From: Oxyruncus cristatus | Taxonomy: Eukaryota > Chordata > Aves > Passeriformes > Cotingidae | NCBI GenBank assembly: GCA_013399855.1 | Contig: VXAY01001092.1 | Coordinates: forward strand, 298,745-362,744 | Length of the DNA: 64,000 nucleotides | Direction of reading: 5' to 3' | Shown: positions 47,655 to 60,337 of the stretch, in pieces | Numbering within the stretch: position 1 is the first letter of the stretch | Layout of the letters: every line of letters starts with the position of its first letter | Translations under genes and position numbers: made by a program | The notes under the pieces: generated by a model | What the model saw: only the letters and a program-made list of their open reading frames with translations | Databases searched by the model: none | What the model was told of the DNA's origin: nothing

Positions 47655-50600
47655 CCTATGCATGGGCTGCACCTCCATAAAACTCTACGGGGGATTTTTT
47701 CATTGAAAGACATATCCAGGATATCAGTTTTCTGCCTGTTCTGATCATTGAGGAAATGTAGTTGAGTTGCTTAATAGAAGCTGCCTAAGATTTACACAGA
47801 TAAGTTGGACTAAGTATAAGCAAATTATTCAGCATATATGGAGAGAGAGGGACAAATCCACCAATGCTTTCCTTTGAAGACTTCCCTTTAAACAGACAAA
47901 GCCACAATGTATAAAATATGACCTGGGCATCGCTCATTAAATCTTTAAAACATGACACAGTATATAACAATGAAACTGGGGAGTGAGGTTGTGACAGTGA
48001 GATTTCTAACTATGTCTATGTCATTATCCAAATTCAGATTAATTTCTCCTCCATGGATTGAAAGAGCTCACCTCTACCACCTTCACGGGAAAAAAATGAA
48101 TGAAACTGTATGAAGAATTACCCCATATAAACACCTAAGAATTCCAGATTTCTGCGTATCACAAATATACATATCCCTGGAGATTTCACTGAAGTTGTAT
48201 ATTTTTAATCTCTTAATTGTGATGCATTTTTTTCTGCTCACATTAAAGTAGCTTTAAAGTAAACATTATATCCTTAACTTTTTTTCGCATGACTCCTCAG
48301 CAGGGTCAAAATTTTGGGATATTTATGCTTTCTTAACTTTTTTCAAGGTCAAAAGAGTCTTTTAAAAGCTCAGAATCTTTAAAAATTGAAATAAAAAAAA
48401 CTTTATGTGTGGATTTGCTTTTCCGTGTGTATCTCGCACAAGATATACACATTGTGTATATTTATCATTAAGGAGCATAGAAATAACACCATGTCTCAAA
48501 GTAAGTGGCCTAATATTATAGTCTTCCTTCTCAAGTTTAAGAAGTTCATTAGATCAATACCAGTGGGCTAAAATCCTCTTCACAGAGTCTTTTTCCACTG
48601 AGAGTAAAAGTGAAGTAGGGATTGGACCCCAAGGACCTTATAGATGTTTTGGAAAATATTATCTCAGGTTTTCATAAGTTCATTCAATACAACTGAAAGA
48701 AAAAAAAAGAATTAGAAAAGAACAGGTAAACAAAGGTAGTAAGAGCAAAGTAATTTTTCATAAACTTGTCAGAATGTCTAATAAATAGCATCCAAACTTT
48801 CTCGGCATGCATTCAGCTTTAAAATGGCTGAAAGAAAGGATGAAAGCTGCATTACAATTGCTCTGATCATCACCTTTATAAACAGTTCATTTTTATTTTC
48901 CTAGAAGAAGAAGAAAATGAATAAAGATTTATGTCATTGAATGTCATAGCTGATTACCTCTAGAAATGAGAAGAATGCAATTTTTATGACTTTATTTAAA
49001 ACTAAGCTATTTTTCATAAGCAAATATAGCCAGGCCAGACAGCTTTAATTTTTAAGAATGTATGGAACACTCTGGTGTAAATTTTTAAATGATATGTGTT
49101 TTTTTAGATTCAGTGTTTTCCTAAATAAAACATTCAGCACAGTTCTAGTACGCATAATATTTCTGTTGTAATTTGCAACGATATTAAGACAATAATTTTT
49201 CTTAATAAGATGCAGGCACTATGAACCATTTGAAAATAGCCTTCACTGATAATTTATTTCCAGGGATGACTTATGTGTACAAGAAACTGACCCTTTATTC
49301 CATTCAGTGGAATGAAGTTGCATGGAGAATTAGACGTGTGAAGAATGTGCAGAAGTTAATGAAATTCAAGGATCATACTGACATGTAATAGTTGTGTGTC
49401 TGTCATTCATTTTGATCTTTATTTTTGTAGGACAGATACAAATAGTCAGATTTATGTTTTACAAACTCCCTGTGCATGGCCAATATAGGTAATGGTTCCA
49501 AAGACCTATCAATTCCCTGCTAGAAGTCTACCTGATGAATTATTTCCTCTTGAACCCATTCTTGAGCACAGACACACACACATGCACACATTTTTTATAA
49601 GAGCCAGGCGGAGGAGTATGTGAGAAGGCAAGCCCATACCTAAAGATGTGTTTGTGAGAGAGCAAAAGGTATATCCATGTAGATGGTGCCAGTCATTGAA
49701 AGATTTGTGCATAGTGCTGTGTTCAGGTTCACAGTCTTTGGCATCATGTGCCCTGAAATAGTGACACCCAAGTACAGAGGCACATAATTTTTATTGTTGA
49801 TTTTGTTATTAAAATACATTTATATTATCATTAAAATATTTACATGAAACAGTGAGAATAGCAGATATATTCTGGGAGTAAGCACAGAGAAGTGTGGTTT
49901 TTTGTTTTTGATTGTTTAATGGAAATTCTGCTATAATAAAAAACAACTTATGCTGATTCCCCTGTCACAGACAGATGCCTCCATTTTCTTTCTTCTTTTC
50001 TTTGAAACCTTATTAAGAGACTCTTTGCTTCCTGTTTTCATTATATTTCCCAGCAGGAAGCAAGGAAATTCCAGTATCACCTACCACTGAGCAAACAAAG
50101 ACAAAGCAGAAAACAGAGATAATGTTATCACAAGGTTTAATAGGATAGAAATCTACACTGCAAATCTGCAAAACTGTACAGCAAGCTACTGTCAAAGTCC
50201 TCATAACTTAAAGCTGCAATGGAGCTATGAGATAAAGCACACTTTATTTTAATTAGTCTAACTAGTTTTTCAGCAGTGTGTGGAGTCTGAATTACTTCAA
50301 GCATGTTTGCTTCAAGGAGCTCATTCCCCATTGCAAGGCTCTACTCCAGTAGCTATCTTGCAAAAAGTCATGTCAGACCCTGCAATCTTGGAAACTACAA
50401 GTGGATTGCACATTGATGTACCATAATCATCTTTTCAATGCACTTGGTTCACCTAGGTTGAAAAGTTCAACCATCCCTGAGGAAAGATACCTGACTTGGC
50501 CAAAGTTTTGAAGATCCACCTGCCCCTTTCCTTTAAATTGAGCACACCTGAAAAACCCGAGAGTTTTCAGGAGCATCAAGTTTATATTTGACCAAAAACT

Positions 50601-51020
50601 GAGAAAATTACCTATTAGAGGATAAACATTAAAATAGGAGTACTTATAAATGAAATTCCCTCTTGTCGATGTAGCCTGACAGAATGATCTCCTTTGAATT
50701 TGGATCTCAGCCTTCAGTTTTTAGCAGTCTGTTAGGTTACAGTAAACTTCATAGTCTTAACTGAAATACCTATGAAATCTTTTTTCTGCCACCTCTGAGA
50801 CCTTGCTGTGTACTTCACAAGAGTCTCAGTCTTTCTTGTCTAGTTGTGATTCCAGCTTGCACACATTCCTCACTTTTTCTGTCTGCGCTGTCCACATTAG
50901 GAAAGTTTCTCCCTTGGGAATATTTGGGGTTTTGCCTCTAAAGAGGTCTCCCATCAAAACTGCCAACAGCTAAACAAGAATCCTGTGTACCTGTTGTCCA
51001 GTCCTATCTTCATGTAGCAA

Positions 51021-51630
51021 CATTTGTGTGGCCAGCAGGTCCAGGGAGGTGATTCTGCCCTTTTACTCCACTGAGATGAGACCCCACCCAGAGTACTGTA
51101 TCCAGCTCTAGGGTGCAGAGCTGCATGCACCCAGCTCAGGAAGGACATTGACCTGTTGGAGAGAGTCCAGAGAAGGGCCATCGAGTTGATCAGAGGATGG
51201 AGCACCTTTCCTATGAGGAAAGGCTGAGAGAATTGGGATAGTTCAGCCTGTTATAGAGAAGGCTTTGGGGTGACCTAATTGCAGCCTTTCAGTACTTGAA
51301 GGGAGCCTACAAAAAAGATGGAGAGAAAACTTTTACAAGGGTATGTAGTGATATGACAAGGGGGAATGGCCTCAAACTGAAAGAGGGGAGGTTTAAATTA
51401 GATGTTAGGAAGAATTTCGTTACTCTGCGGGTGGTGAGGCATAGGACCAGGACAAGGTTGCCCAGAGAAGATGTGAAAGCCACATCCTTGGGAGTGTTCA
51501 AGGCCAGGCTGAATGGGACTTTGGGAAACCTAATGCAACGGAAGGTATCCCTGTCCAAGGCAGGGGGTTAGAACAAGATGATCTTTACAATGATCTTTCT
51601 AACCCACGCCATTCAATGATTCTGTGATTC
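51021..51630 (+). mobile_element. CR1 LINE 3' part
   Basis: It starts at the ORF2 region corresponding to VASRSREVIL and proceeds through RPHPEYCIQL-like sequence. It then enters a long C-terminal frame (51296-51571) with TRGNGLKLKEGRFKLDVRKN, then RVVRH and TSLGVFKARLN. It ends in the 3' UTR and ATTCAATGATTCTGTGATTC. Related in UTR type to copy E (13471-14055). A small insertion duplicates a CAGAGCTGCATGCACCCAGCT stretch near 51115-51138. Inactive. Confidence 0.92.
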
Positions 51631-52740
51631 AGCAAAACAGTCCAGTAAGCAAACATTCCTTGCAGCCTGCCTTTCCTGACCAGCATCAGATTGTTCCTTC
51701 AGAGAACTTCCTTTTGTCCTCTACAGTAGTAAAACACACCATTTAAAATATTTAAATATGTAACTGAAAAAGTTTACTTGGCTAAATTGCTGGGTTTTCC
51801 CCACATCTCCTACTAATAATAAGGATCCTGAAGTAGTGAAATTATGATTTTTTTTTCTTTTTTTTTGTCACACAAGTATTCGTGTGACACAGACATTCAG
51901 CTAATCAAAACAGCCACTCCACAGAGAAATAAAATGTCCTTCAGTATTAAATTGCATACATTTGATAAGAGATGACTTTTTGTCCATTGCACAAGCCATT
52001 ATTTCATAAATTCCAGTAGACAGAAATAACTTAAACATTTGTATTTCTCCCACACCAACTATTTATAAAATGTAATTCATTCAGGCAGAAAGATAGGCAT
52101 TGGGTTAGAATAATGGTTGCCTATTTTTAGATATCATCCTGTATTCTTGCTAGAGCCTGAGAGCTGTATTTACCTTAATTGAATGTGATTTTTCTGGTTA
52201 CTAATATTCTGGGCATGTTGGTAGTTTCAGCATTATCTGTCATGCCATGCTATTGACATAAGAACAGAACTGATATGGTTGGTAGGAACTGAGGTGATGA
52301 TGAGCAAAAAAGTTCAAAATGAGCTACTAACACCAAAAAACCTCACAGTTGCCAGGTGCAAGTTTAGCATCTTTTTATGTCTTGAGAAGAGGGACAGTTA
52401 AAAAAAATGCCTCTTGAGGAATATTCACTAACTCTTATATTCTCAGATTATAATGAACACTAAATTCCTATAAACCCAAACAAAACTACTAAGGAATATA
52501 AATTTCATATAGCAAGTTTATAATGTGAATTCACTTAACCTGTAGATGAAAACTCTGAAGGAAAAAAAAAAAAAAAACAAACACCAAACCCATCTATTAA
52601 TTCTCTAACTGTAAAGCTGTAGTTTTATTGGGTATTAGTAATTTCTGATATTTCTTTAACATGTATGAAATACTATGATGTTTCAGTGGTAAAACTTTTT
52701 GCATACATATATTCCCAGATAAATCACAAGGGACTAGTAT

Positions 52741-52757
52741 GTTTGTTTGTTTGTTTG
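52741..52757. repeat. (GTTT)n short microsatellite
   Basis: Four GTTT units, then GTG. Confidence 0.85.
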
Positions 52758-54790
52758 TGTGGAAAAACGCTGATATTTCTGTTCAGTTCTGTATTAATAC
52801 TCTTGATGACTTCCTATAATGTTAACCAACCATAGAAAGAATAGAAATCAATACAGTTTTGAAATATTGTCATGCCACACCAAAAATAAGAATGAAAAAA
52901 TCCAGTCTATGCAGTGTATCTCTAAATGCTTTTTAGGATTGTGCTAGCATTGCAAACTAAGGCTATGCATTTCATATGATGTGTTTGGTGGTAGGTAATA
53001 TATTTCCTTAATGTTTCTATCAAAGTCTTAAGACTGGATTCTGATCACAGATACTCTGGCAAACATCTGGCACATCTCCACAGGGGATTTTTGGAGTTAT
53101 TCAAATTTATATTGGTGTCACTTGGTGTCATACTGATGAAAATTTGGTCCTATAATCCTACTCTACTCCTCAAGTTGTTTAAGATTCCAGCTTTGTGATT
53201 AACAAGAAATTTTATGCTGGTAAGTAATTTTTCCCAATTCTGATGTTCTCAGTAAATCTTGGACTTTGTAGGGACATATGGGAAGGCTTTGTTTAGCTTT
53301 GAAAAAATAACTCTGGAGAAACCTTAAGCAGGGTGCAAACATAGACATTATATTGCAGGGTTTTTTTCTGATGTAAAAGTAAAGTTTAACTAGTTAGTTT
53401 TAGCGGACTGTACTCCTGTTGAAAGCCTCTTTGTTTTAACCAAATGCAATAAAACAAAGCCACCTTGTGTTGAAACATGGCAAAATCTCAGAGAGCACTC
53501 TCAATAATAAAGTAAGAGTGGGTAAAGAAGACAAGAATTAAAAAGAATATCGAGAGTCTACTTAGATGTATGAGTTAGCTTTTGGATTTATAGGTTTTAT
53601 TTCTTCAGATATTACTTAACTTCTAGATTTTTTGATGAAGGCTATACCTCTCTGCCTATTATGGACAGGGTTATATTAGTCACGCTTGCAATTAAAATTG
53701 TAAGTTTATATGATATTGTAGGTACATTCTACTTGCTTCTCTAGAAGATTAAGGTTAAAAGTTTCTTTGATCGAGCAATAAATGCCTACAATGGAGAAAG
53801 GCTTGGAGGAAATGGGCATAGGAGGTGTGTTTATGAAGTGCTTGGAGGTGATATGAAGCATAGGAAGTGATCAGAACTATTGCAGGGAAAGTTGAACTTA
53901 GCTCAACACAACCACAGGGTGACCTCTGTTTTAGACAAATGGCTGTATCAGTTGACTGGGTCAACTAGCTGTAATAGTTGAGTGAGTGTGTATCAGCAGT
54001 GTAAGTGCTTTTCCCAGTCTTAATCAAAAGGCTGTGAATGTCTTCTTGGACTATCCAAAAGAGCATGGGGGAAGAGTATACGTGGCTCAGCCCAACTCCT
54101 GGTAAAAAACAACCAACCAATGGAAGGGACTTTGAAGAGAGCAATCAGTGTGAGCTGCTTCAATTCGTTTATTCTTGGTTGCTGAACACTCCCAATGTCA
54201 TGGCAGTGAGCAATACAAAGACCCTTAACAGGAATCACACTTGTATTGTGTATATTGCAATTGCTATAGTCTGCTCAGTGTACTTGCACTGTGATTTCAA
54301 TACACTGATGTATCTCTCTAATAAGTCAAAATCCTGTGTAACATCAAATATACAAGTGAACTTGGTATTAAACATTAAACTCCCTTCATGTGGAATACCA
54401 AAAAAGAAACTTGCCAAATATTATTGGACTCTGACAATCTGCTGACAGAAAAGTGAGAATTTTTTAATAATTTTAGTGTTCTTTCTTATATTCAGACAAT
54501 ATGACTATAACAGTATTTTGAACAGTAGATTGTCTTCTTCTCTACTCACCTAATGTCTTCTCACAACAGTTTCTAAATACTGGATGAACAAGCAATGTTA
54601 CTTGTTACATGAAAATTAATTCAAAACAACTGTTCAGATTCAGCAACTAAAGCAAAGGATAAGGGCTTTTTTGCTAATATCAACCATGCAATTCTGATCT
54701 TTGTAAAACAAATAAAAAGATCTCACTGAGCTTACAGCTATGTCAGAATGCAAATATTTTTTTCCATAGAAGTATATTTCTTGACACTTT

Positions 54791-54820
54791 CAGAGTATTT
54801 CAGAGTATTTCAGAGTATTT
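54791..54820. repeat. Triple tandem decamer
   Basis: Three perfect copies of cagagtattt stand head to tail, an unusual unit length for a microsatellite. It probably arose by recent slippage. Confidence 0.95.
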
Positions 54821-56033
54821 TGTTATCCTTGTGTCTGTATCACTTTTTAAGCACTTAAATACTGAACTAATTAACATTGCAGGGATTAAGTTCTGACCTC
54901 ATATGAAGAAAACCACAATGTTAATTATTGCAGGTTTTCTGCAACTTATACAATATTTGATGTTTATAATTACATATAAAGATGTATTGCTAGTTATGCA
55001 TAAAAATATTTTCAGTGATTTTTAAGTCAGCTAATTTAGCATATTTTTATTCAAATTTCAGTATTAAGTTTTGCATTCTGTTTCCAAAAATGGCCAAAAG
55101 TGGATGCCTTATAAAGAAGAACAGTAGAACAGATATTTTCCCTTTATTAGCCTCTGAGTTTTCCAGCTATATCCATTTCACTGGTTTTCCTGAGCCTGCT
55201 AAATTTTCTCTACTTCCTCACCCCGTTTTCCTTCTTGTCATGTGGTAAGCAGGAGCTGTTTCTCCAGTTTAGATTCTAACTGGTACTATCTTTCAGACTT
55301 GCAAGATTGTCCTCTGAATTTTTTTAATGTCTCCTTGTGTGGTTCCAGAGTATCCTAGGCATGTCTCTTCTCTTATTGTCCATTAAATTGTGGTCTTTCC
55401 ATCAAAGTCTGGCTTCTGTGGTGAGTTAGGGAGCGTTCTAAGTAGCTTGCCAAAGGGTTCTGTCTCACAAAGCAGTGATGGCACAATCCCACAGCTCACA
55501 GTGTGAATGTTAGCATTCCAAGTTTAAAATAGCATAGAGGAGCAAATAATATTAGCCTTATTCAAAACCCGCTATTTTCGGAAATATGGGATCTGTTTCT
55601 GTAAGCTTGAAGGGGAGCTACTCAGGACTTGTAACAGAGAAGACCATCATTTGTCCTAGTCTCCTTTTCTATTTAGCTTTTTTATGCCACAAACTACTGC
55701 TAAATGAATGTGCTTCCTTTTTTACTCTCTGTCCTCTTGGTGAACTAACTCATGTTCTCCATATTTTAGCTTTCTTAATATCCAGCTTTCCACTCAAGGT
55801 CTCCTTGTATGCTTTTCTTGTGCCTTCACAAAACCCTACACAGCAATCAGATTTTCATAAAACTACCTTCATTCTTACCCATGTGGATTAAATAATCAAA
55901 GATGCATTTATACCTGGCAGGTGATGTTGATTATCATAAAACAAAAACAAGCAAAAAAATCTACTCTTTTTTTCTCAAATTTAATACTCTTCATGAAGTT
56001 TGTTAAAGAAAGGAGCTTTAAAATAAATATAAG

Positions 56034-56035
56034 GA

Positions 56036-56066
<31 letters not shown>

Positions 56067-56120
56067 ATAAAACAAATACCCCACAAAACAAACAANATAA
56101 ATAATATAAATAAATAAAAT
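56034..56120. repeat. (TAAA)n microsatellite with degenerate extension
   Basis: About eight perfect AAAT units lie at 56034-56066. An imperfect second block follows to about 56120 with one ambiguous base (N) at 56096. Poly-A plus TAAA arrays often start at retroposon tails, but no body is recognisable beside it. Confidence 0.9.
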
Positions 56121-57048
56121 AAACCAGTGCATATACCTATGATGTCACATGCTCTGTACAAAGAAGATGAAACAAAATGGTGTTTGGAGTTTTCATTTAC
56201 TTACATTAACCTGTTTTTCTCTATTCCTTTTCAGTAAGTACTTGATTTATATCTAAGCAGTTAATAGCCTGCAACAGTGAGATGCAATATCTCTGATACA
56301 ATAGTGTGCATAATGTATTATTTGACAGTATGTTTACTATAATCTATGAGGAAAAGCTATTTATTCATGTAGTCACTTATAAGAAACTACCATTTCTGAG
56401 ATAAAAGCTAATGATAAATAATGTCTCTTATGCACATGCTCCCAAAATTAAAAACAAGTTGCTGTAATTTCAAGAAGGTAAAGGCACATCAGCTATATGA
56501 CAATTTAGCATAAAATTACATATTTGGAAGCTAAATTATCCTTGCCAATTTCCAATTAACTGTTAAACTGTTACCTTCTTCTATTTAGCAAAATGCTAAG
56601 CTGAGAGAGAAAAAAGAAGATATTTGTAGAAATGTTCGTTCTAGTGTCACAGTTTTGATGGGCTTTGTTGCCTGTAAGACAAACTCCTTCTTAGGAAGCC
56701 AAATTATTTTCACTGTTATGTTTTCTTTTATCATACTCTATTAAGAAACTCACTGTTTCAAGACATCGCAGTGCTTAATATAAGAAATATTGAGGAAAAT
56801 TATATGAATCTCAGAAAATGTAAAATTAGTGTAGCTTTCCTACCTCAAATAGTATTAAATTTTATTTTTTAAAATAATACATCTTTGCCTAAATTTTGAT
56901 GTCTGCTGTGGGGATTTAAAATGTTGGGTGAGATTTATCTCTTTAAAAACAGGCAAAAACTATGAAGCGAATAATGTATAAGCCAGATGTTTAAATTTGT
57001 CCTTACAATCAGTAAAGAAATATTGGTTGTTTCAGTACAAAACTTTTT

Positions 57049-57380
57049 CAATCTTATTGCTCTGTACAACTACCTGAAAGAAGGTTGCAGCAAGGTGGGG
57101 TTTGGTTGCTTTTCCAAAATAACAAGTAATAAGAAGAGAGGAAATGGCCTCAGTAGCATCAGGGGAAGTTTGGTCTGGATATTAGGAAAAATTTCTTCAT
57201 GGAAAGGGTTTTCAGGCATTGCAAAAGGCCTACCAGGGAGTTGTTTGAGTCACCATCCCTGGAGGTATTTAAGACATAGATGTGGCACTTTGGGATATGG
57301 TTTAGGGGTGAACTTGGCAGTGCTGGGTTAATGGTTGATGATGTTCTTATGGGTCTTTTCCCATTTAAATGATTCTATGA
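57049..57380 (+). mobile_element. CR1 LINE 3' part
   Basis: It begins with the sequence encoding LIALYNYLKEGCSKVG (57055-57105) and includes RGNGL. It runs through a degraded C-terminal part and a UTR of the GGCAGTGCTGGGTTAATGG type, and ends with AAATGATTCTATGACC. At 330 bp it is a short insertion. The UTR type groups it with the second element at 61932-62098. Confidence 0.92.
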
Positions 57381-59156
57381 CCTAGAGGTGTCCTCAGATG
57401 AGTAATTTCCTAAAAGTAATACTATTTTATCCATTGACTATAAAGCAAGAACTAAATAATTAGCCCAGCTATGAATGTCTACATTATGGACTCCTAAACA
57501 TCTCTACTTGAGATGAATCCTCACCCTAAGTTACTGAGGAGCCATTAGATACCATAATGTCACATTCCTATCCAAGACTGGCAAATATTGCTATCTCTTC
57601 TAAACAGGCATCGGGAACTATAAACCAATAATCAGGAAAGAGCTTGCAATAATCTGCAAACTATAAGTGGTAAAGAAGTTCAGTTTTCTAGTCACCACAT
57701 ATTTCTAATAATACTGCATATACAACAGCCTGAGTATCCTTCATTGTGTTATTTTTTAAATGAAAAAGGGAAAGTACAATTTTAGCAAGACAGAAGACAG
57801 AGGTAATTCATCCCTCTGCCTGAAACCCTCTACAGAGTGTTGGTGAAGGTACTTTTCTGAGAGGAACAAAGGGTCCACATGGTTCACACAGCTTGTCCAA
57901 TTATTATCCAAGTAAAAACCTGCCAAAATTAAGGCAGGACTCTTCTTCCAAGGTGTCTTTGACATTTTTGGTTCTATTCAAATGTGATTATTGACATTTG
58001 TTTCTTAATTCAGCTGACATCTTTCAGGATTCATATTTTAGTCTGAATGCATAAAATGCTGTTCTCATTCAATTCAGTAGCAGAATAAAAACATTTGTTA
58101 TTTACATAATTCTGTGTCAGAGAGTATCAGAGCTAATGACATTACTTTTACTAATTGTTGTACAAAGCTATTTCACCAGGGCAAATGTCACGTCACTCCT
58201 TACTGGGAGTAACCAGTGCAGTGCAGAAGTGATGGTCTCACTGCTCCGCATTGACACAGGGATTTGGGCTGACACAAAGAACCAATCTCAGCATCTAATA
58301 CCTGTTTGCTGCATTGACCTGGCCTCCACTGTGAACCATAGGACACCCAAAGTTTAGCTGAGAGAAACAAGCCTAGAACATGTCATTTCAACTGTAAGGA
58401 AGTTCAGAAGTAAGTTTTCTGGTATTTTTAGGCTTGAATCCTCTGTTTTGTGTGAACTCTTTGGATACTAATAAGGAGCTATACCTCAATGTTTATGTTG
58501 TTATTTCTACTTTCTTTTGTATTTACAAAGAAGTCCTCAAATGTATATGTGTCTTTAATTTCATTTAACTTCCTTTAACAGCTGTTTCTTGCTTTCATAT
58601 TTCCCTTGTATTTTTTGGCTCTTATCCGAGCATACTTTTTTCCCCTCTCACATGCCTCTCATGCTTCTCTTTCTTCCAGTAATCTTAGTTTTGTAGTAAT
58701 TTTCTTTTTTTTTTGTTCAGTGGTGTGATAGACAGAAGGGTCCTCTTATGCAAAGAAACCCATCTTTTTGAAATCAAACTAGCAAAGTGATACTGTGACT
58801 AAAAATATCTCATACAGCAACAGACTGAAACTTTATCGCGGAACAGCACCTCGAATACACAAATGTATTTGAGGAAGAATGTGGGATGCAACTGGATTAT
58901 AAAGGAACTTTGGAGGTGTAGTAGCCCTCATTCATCATGCCTCATGTAGCAGTTATGTCACATTTGATCAGGTAATCCAGTCTCAAGCTTGTCAGTTCTT
59001 GCATAAGCTACCTACCTTTGAGGAAAATGTACAGTTGCATGGGAACCAGTGCTGTTGATTTATTTAGCTATTCTGTACTCTGAGTTAATATCAAATTTAA
59101 AGAATATCAGGGCACATGCAATGAATTAGTGAAAAATTTTTTTCAGAAACGATGGA
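57381..59156. other. Unique AT-rich sequence, nothing recognised
   Basis: No gene or repeat family was recognised. The interval up to the target-site duplication of the following LTR appears uninterrupted. Confidence 0.5.
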
Positions 59157-59161
59157 CTAGT
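59157..59161. repeat. Left target-site duplication (ctagt) of the LTR
   Basis: Five bases identical to 60333-60337, immediately outside the TG...CA ends. Confidence 0.88.
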
Positions 59162-59270
59162 TGTTGTGGGTTTACCAGCCCCACCCCACCAGGTTGAAAA
59201 ATAGTTAATTCCAGGTAGATTTCCAGAGAAAAGCCAATCACAAGTTTTAGTAACACCTCAGCGAATGACA

Positions 59271-59278
59271 TATTTAAG
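59271..59278 (+). promoter_or_regulatory. TATA-like element of the LTR promoter
   Basis: TATTTAAG lies about 33 bp after a CCAAT motif and about 110 bp into the LTR, a normal place for the U3 core promoter. Whether it is active is unknown. Confidence 0.55.
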
Positions 59279-59381
59279 AATACGGGAGAGAAGATGAATT
59301 GTGCAGAAGAAATTCCAGCCCAGAGGAGAGTGGAGGAGAACAAGAGATGGTGATGTAGCCTCCAAGGTCAGTGTAGCAGCA

Positions 59382-59419
59382 GGGGGGAGGAGAGGCCCGG
59401 AGGGGCCTCCTCTCCCCCT
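59382..59419 (+). other. GC-rich hairpin within the LTR
   Basis: A G/A-rich arm (59382-59398) and a C/T-rich arm (59403-59419) pair around a four-base GGAG loop, with one mismatch and two G-U pairs in RNA. It lies just downstream of the presumed transcription start and could structure the leader RNA. Confidence 0.6.
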
Positions 59420-60213
59420 CCAGCAGGGGAAAAGGCTTAAAAAAAACCCCCTGCCACCTGTGGAAGACAATTTGGAGTGAGGAGATCCTCCTGCATCTCA
59501 TGACGGAACCTGTGCCAGAGCAGAGGAGTGCATGGAGGAAGCTGTAACTCTGTGGGAGGATTAAGATGAAACAGAGTCTTGCTGGAAACCTGTGGCTCTT
59601 GGAGAGAGAAACCTGTGCTGGAGCAACTGTCCCGAGTAGGACTTGTGATCCCAGTGAGGGATTTATGCTAGTGTCATTCATCTGTGACCCTAAGGAACAG
59701 CAGAATATGGAAGAACTCTTGTCTTAGGGTAGACTCACATTGGAGAAGCTCATCCAAGGTTGTCTCCCGTAAGAAGGGGCCCCTCAAGAAACAGGGGATG
59801 GACTCGATGCCATTATCCCCTGTAACAGGGGTGAAGACCATGGTGCAGCAAGTTGTCCCCTTGCAGTCCATGGAGGACCTCACAGGGCCCGAGTAACCCC
59901 CAGCCTGCGGTCCTGGCCTGGCAGGGAGGAGCAGGGACAGTCCTGAGGTCGACGTGCAGCAGGGAGAAAGAGAGAGAGAGATTTCCAGCTACGACCGATC
60001 AGAGCTGTCACCCCAGAGATAATGGAAGAAAACTTTCAATTGCTGCAAATTTGATCTAGAGAAACTGTAACCCTGAAAGTAGAGAAAAGCCTTTTCTCCT
60101 CCTGGACTGATACAGGGGGGAGGGATAATTTTGTAAATATATAAAGTTTTCTTCATAAGAAAACCTAGCTAGAATTGTTGTATATATTATTCTTTAGTTT
60201 TTATCCTGCTAGT

Positions 60214-60219
60214 AATAAA
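60214..60219 (+). promoter_or_regulatory. Polyadenylation signal of the LTR
   Basis: AATAAA lies in an AT-rich stretch about 115 bp before the LTR end, the expected R/U5 position. Confidence 0.6.
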
Positions 60220-60332
60220 TTTAATATTAGTCCCCCACGTTGAGTCACTTTTGTCTGTATAAAACTTCTCTCATCTTATAGCAATTGTGTAAAAAGTTTG
60301 AAAAAAAATTAGTCCAGAGTAAACCCAAGACA

Positions 60333-60337
60333 CTAGT
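60333..60337. repeat. Right target-site duplication (ctagt) of the LTR
   Basis: Identical to 59157-59161. Confidence 0.88.

Larger units (their letters stand above)
41251..51020. other. Nearly 10 kb of repeat-poor, gene-free AT-rich DNA
   Basis: No CR1, SINE or LTR was recognised over this interval. It holds a (GT)12 tract, a perfect 11-bp-arm hairpin at 44386-44409 and several homopolymers (for example 13 T at 46524-46536). Open frames such as 43447-43725 and 44447-44656 (both minus) were inspected and resemble no family. Absence of old repeats over this length is compatible with an intron or with selection against insertion, but sequence alone does not show either. Confidence 0.45.
51631..57048. 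other. AT-rich stretch without recognised genes
   Basis: It contains a 16-A run (52562-52577), TTTG repeats (52741-52757), a triple decamer (54791-54820) and a TAAA array (56034-56066). The 135-codon plus frame at 54038-54445 is the joint longest in the window but matches no family I know. The segment 53085-53150 faintly resembles an old amniote repeat (see findings). Confidence 0.45.
59162..60332 (+). mobile_element. Solo LTR, ERVL-type, with intact ends
   Basis: The element starts TGTTGTGGGTTTACC and ends AAACCCAAGACA, imperfect inverted termini of the TG...CA form. It is bounded by the 5-bp duplication ctagt on both sides, the size usual for avian ERVL integrations. It contains a CCAAT box (59234-59239), a TATTTAAG promoter element (59271-59278), a GC-rich hairpin (59382-59419) and an AATAAA signal (60214-60219), which fixes the plus orientation. 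At 1,171 bp it is long for an LTR, as in several passerine ERVL families. The long interval between promoter and poly-A signal implies an unusually long R region. No gag, pol or env is present, so internal sequence was lost by LTR-LTR recombination. Intact ends and duplication suggest a fairly young insertion. Open frames inside (59274-59681, 59684-59896) are incidental. Confidence 0.92.

Noticed and set aside
54038..54445. 135-codon open frame, joint longest in the window
   Set aside because: No recognisable domain or signal. The length is within chance for 64 kb. The minus strand is also open over part of it (54235-54417).
59274..59681. 135-codon minus-strand frame
   Set aside because: It lies entirely inside the LTR in antisense, where GC-rich sequence has few stops. 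It is not a retroviral gene.
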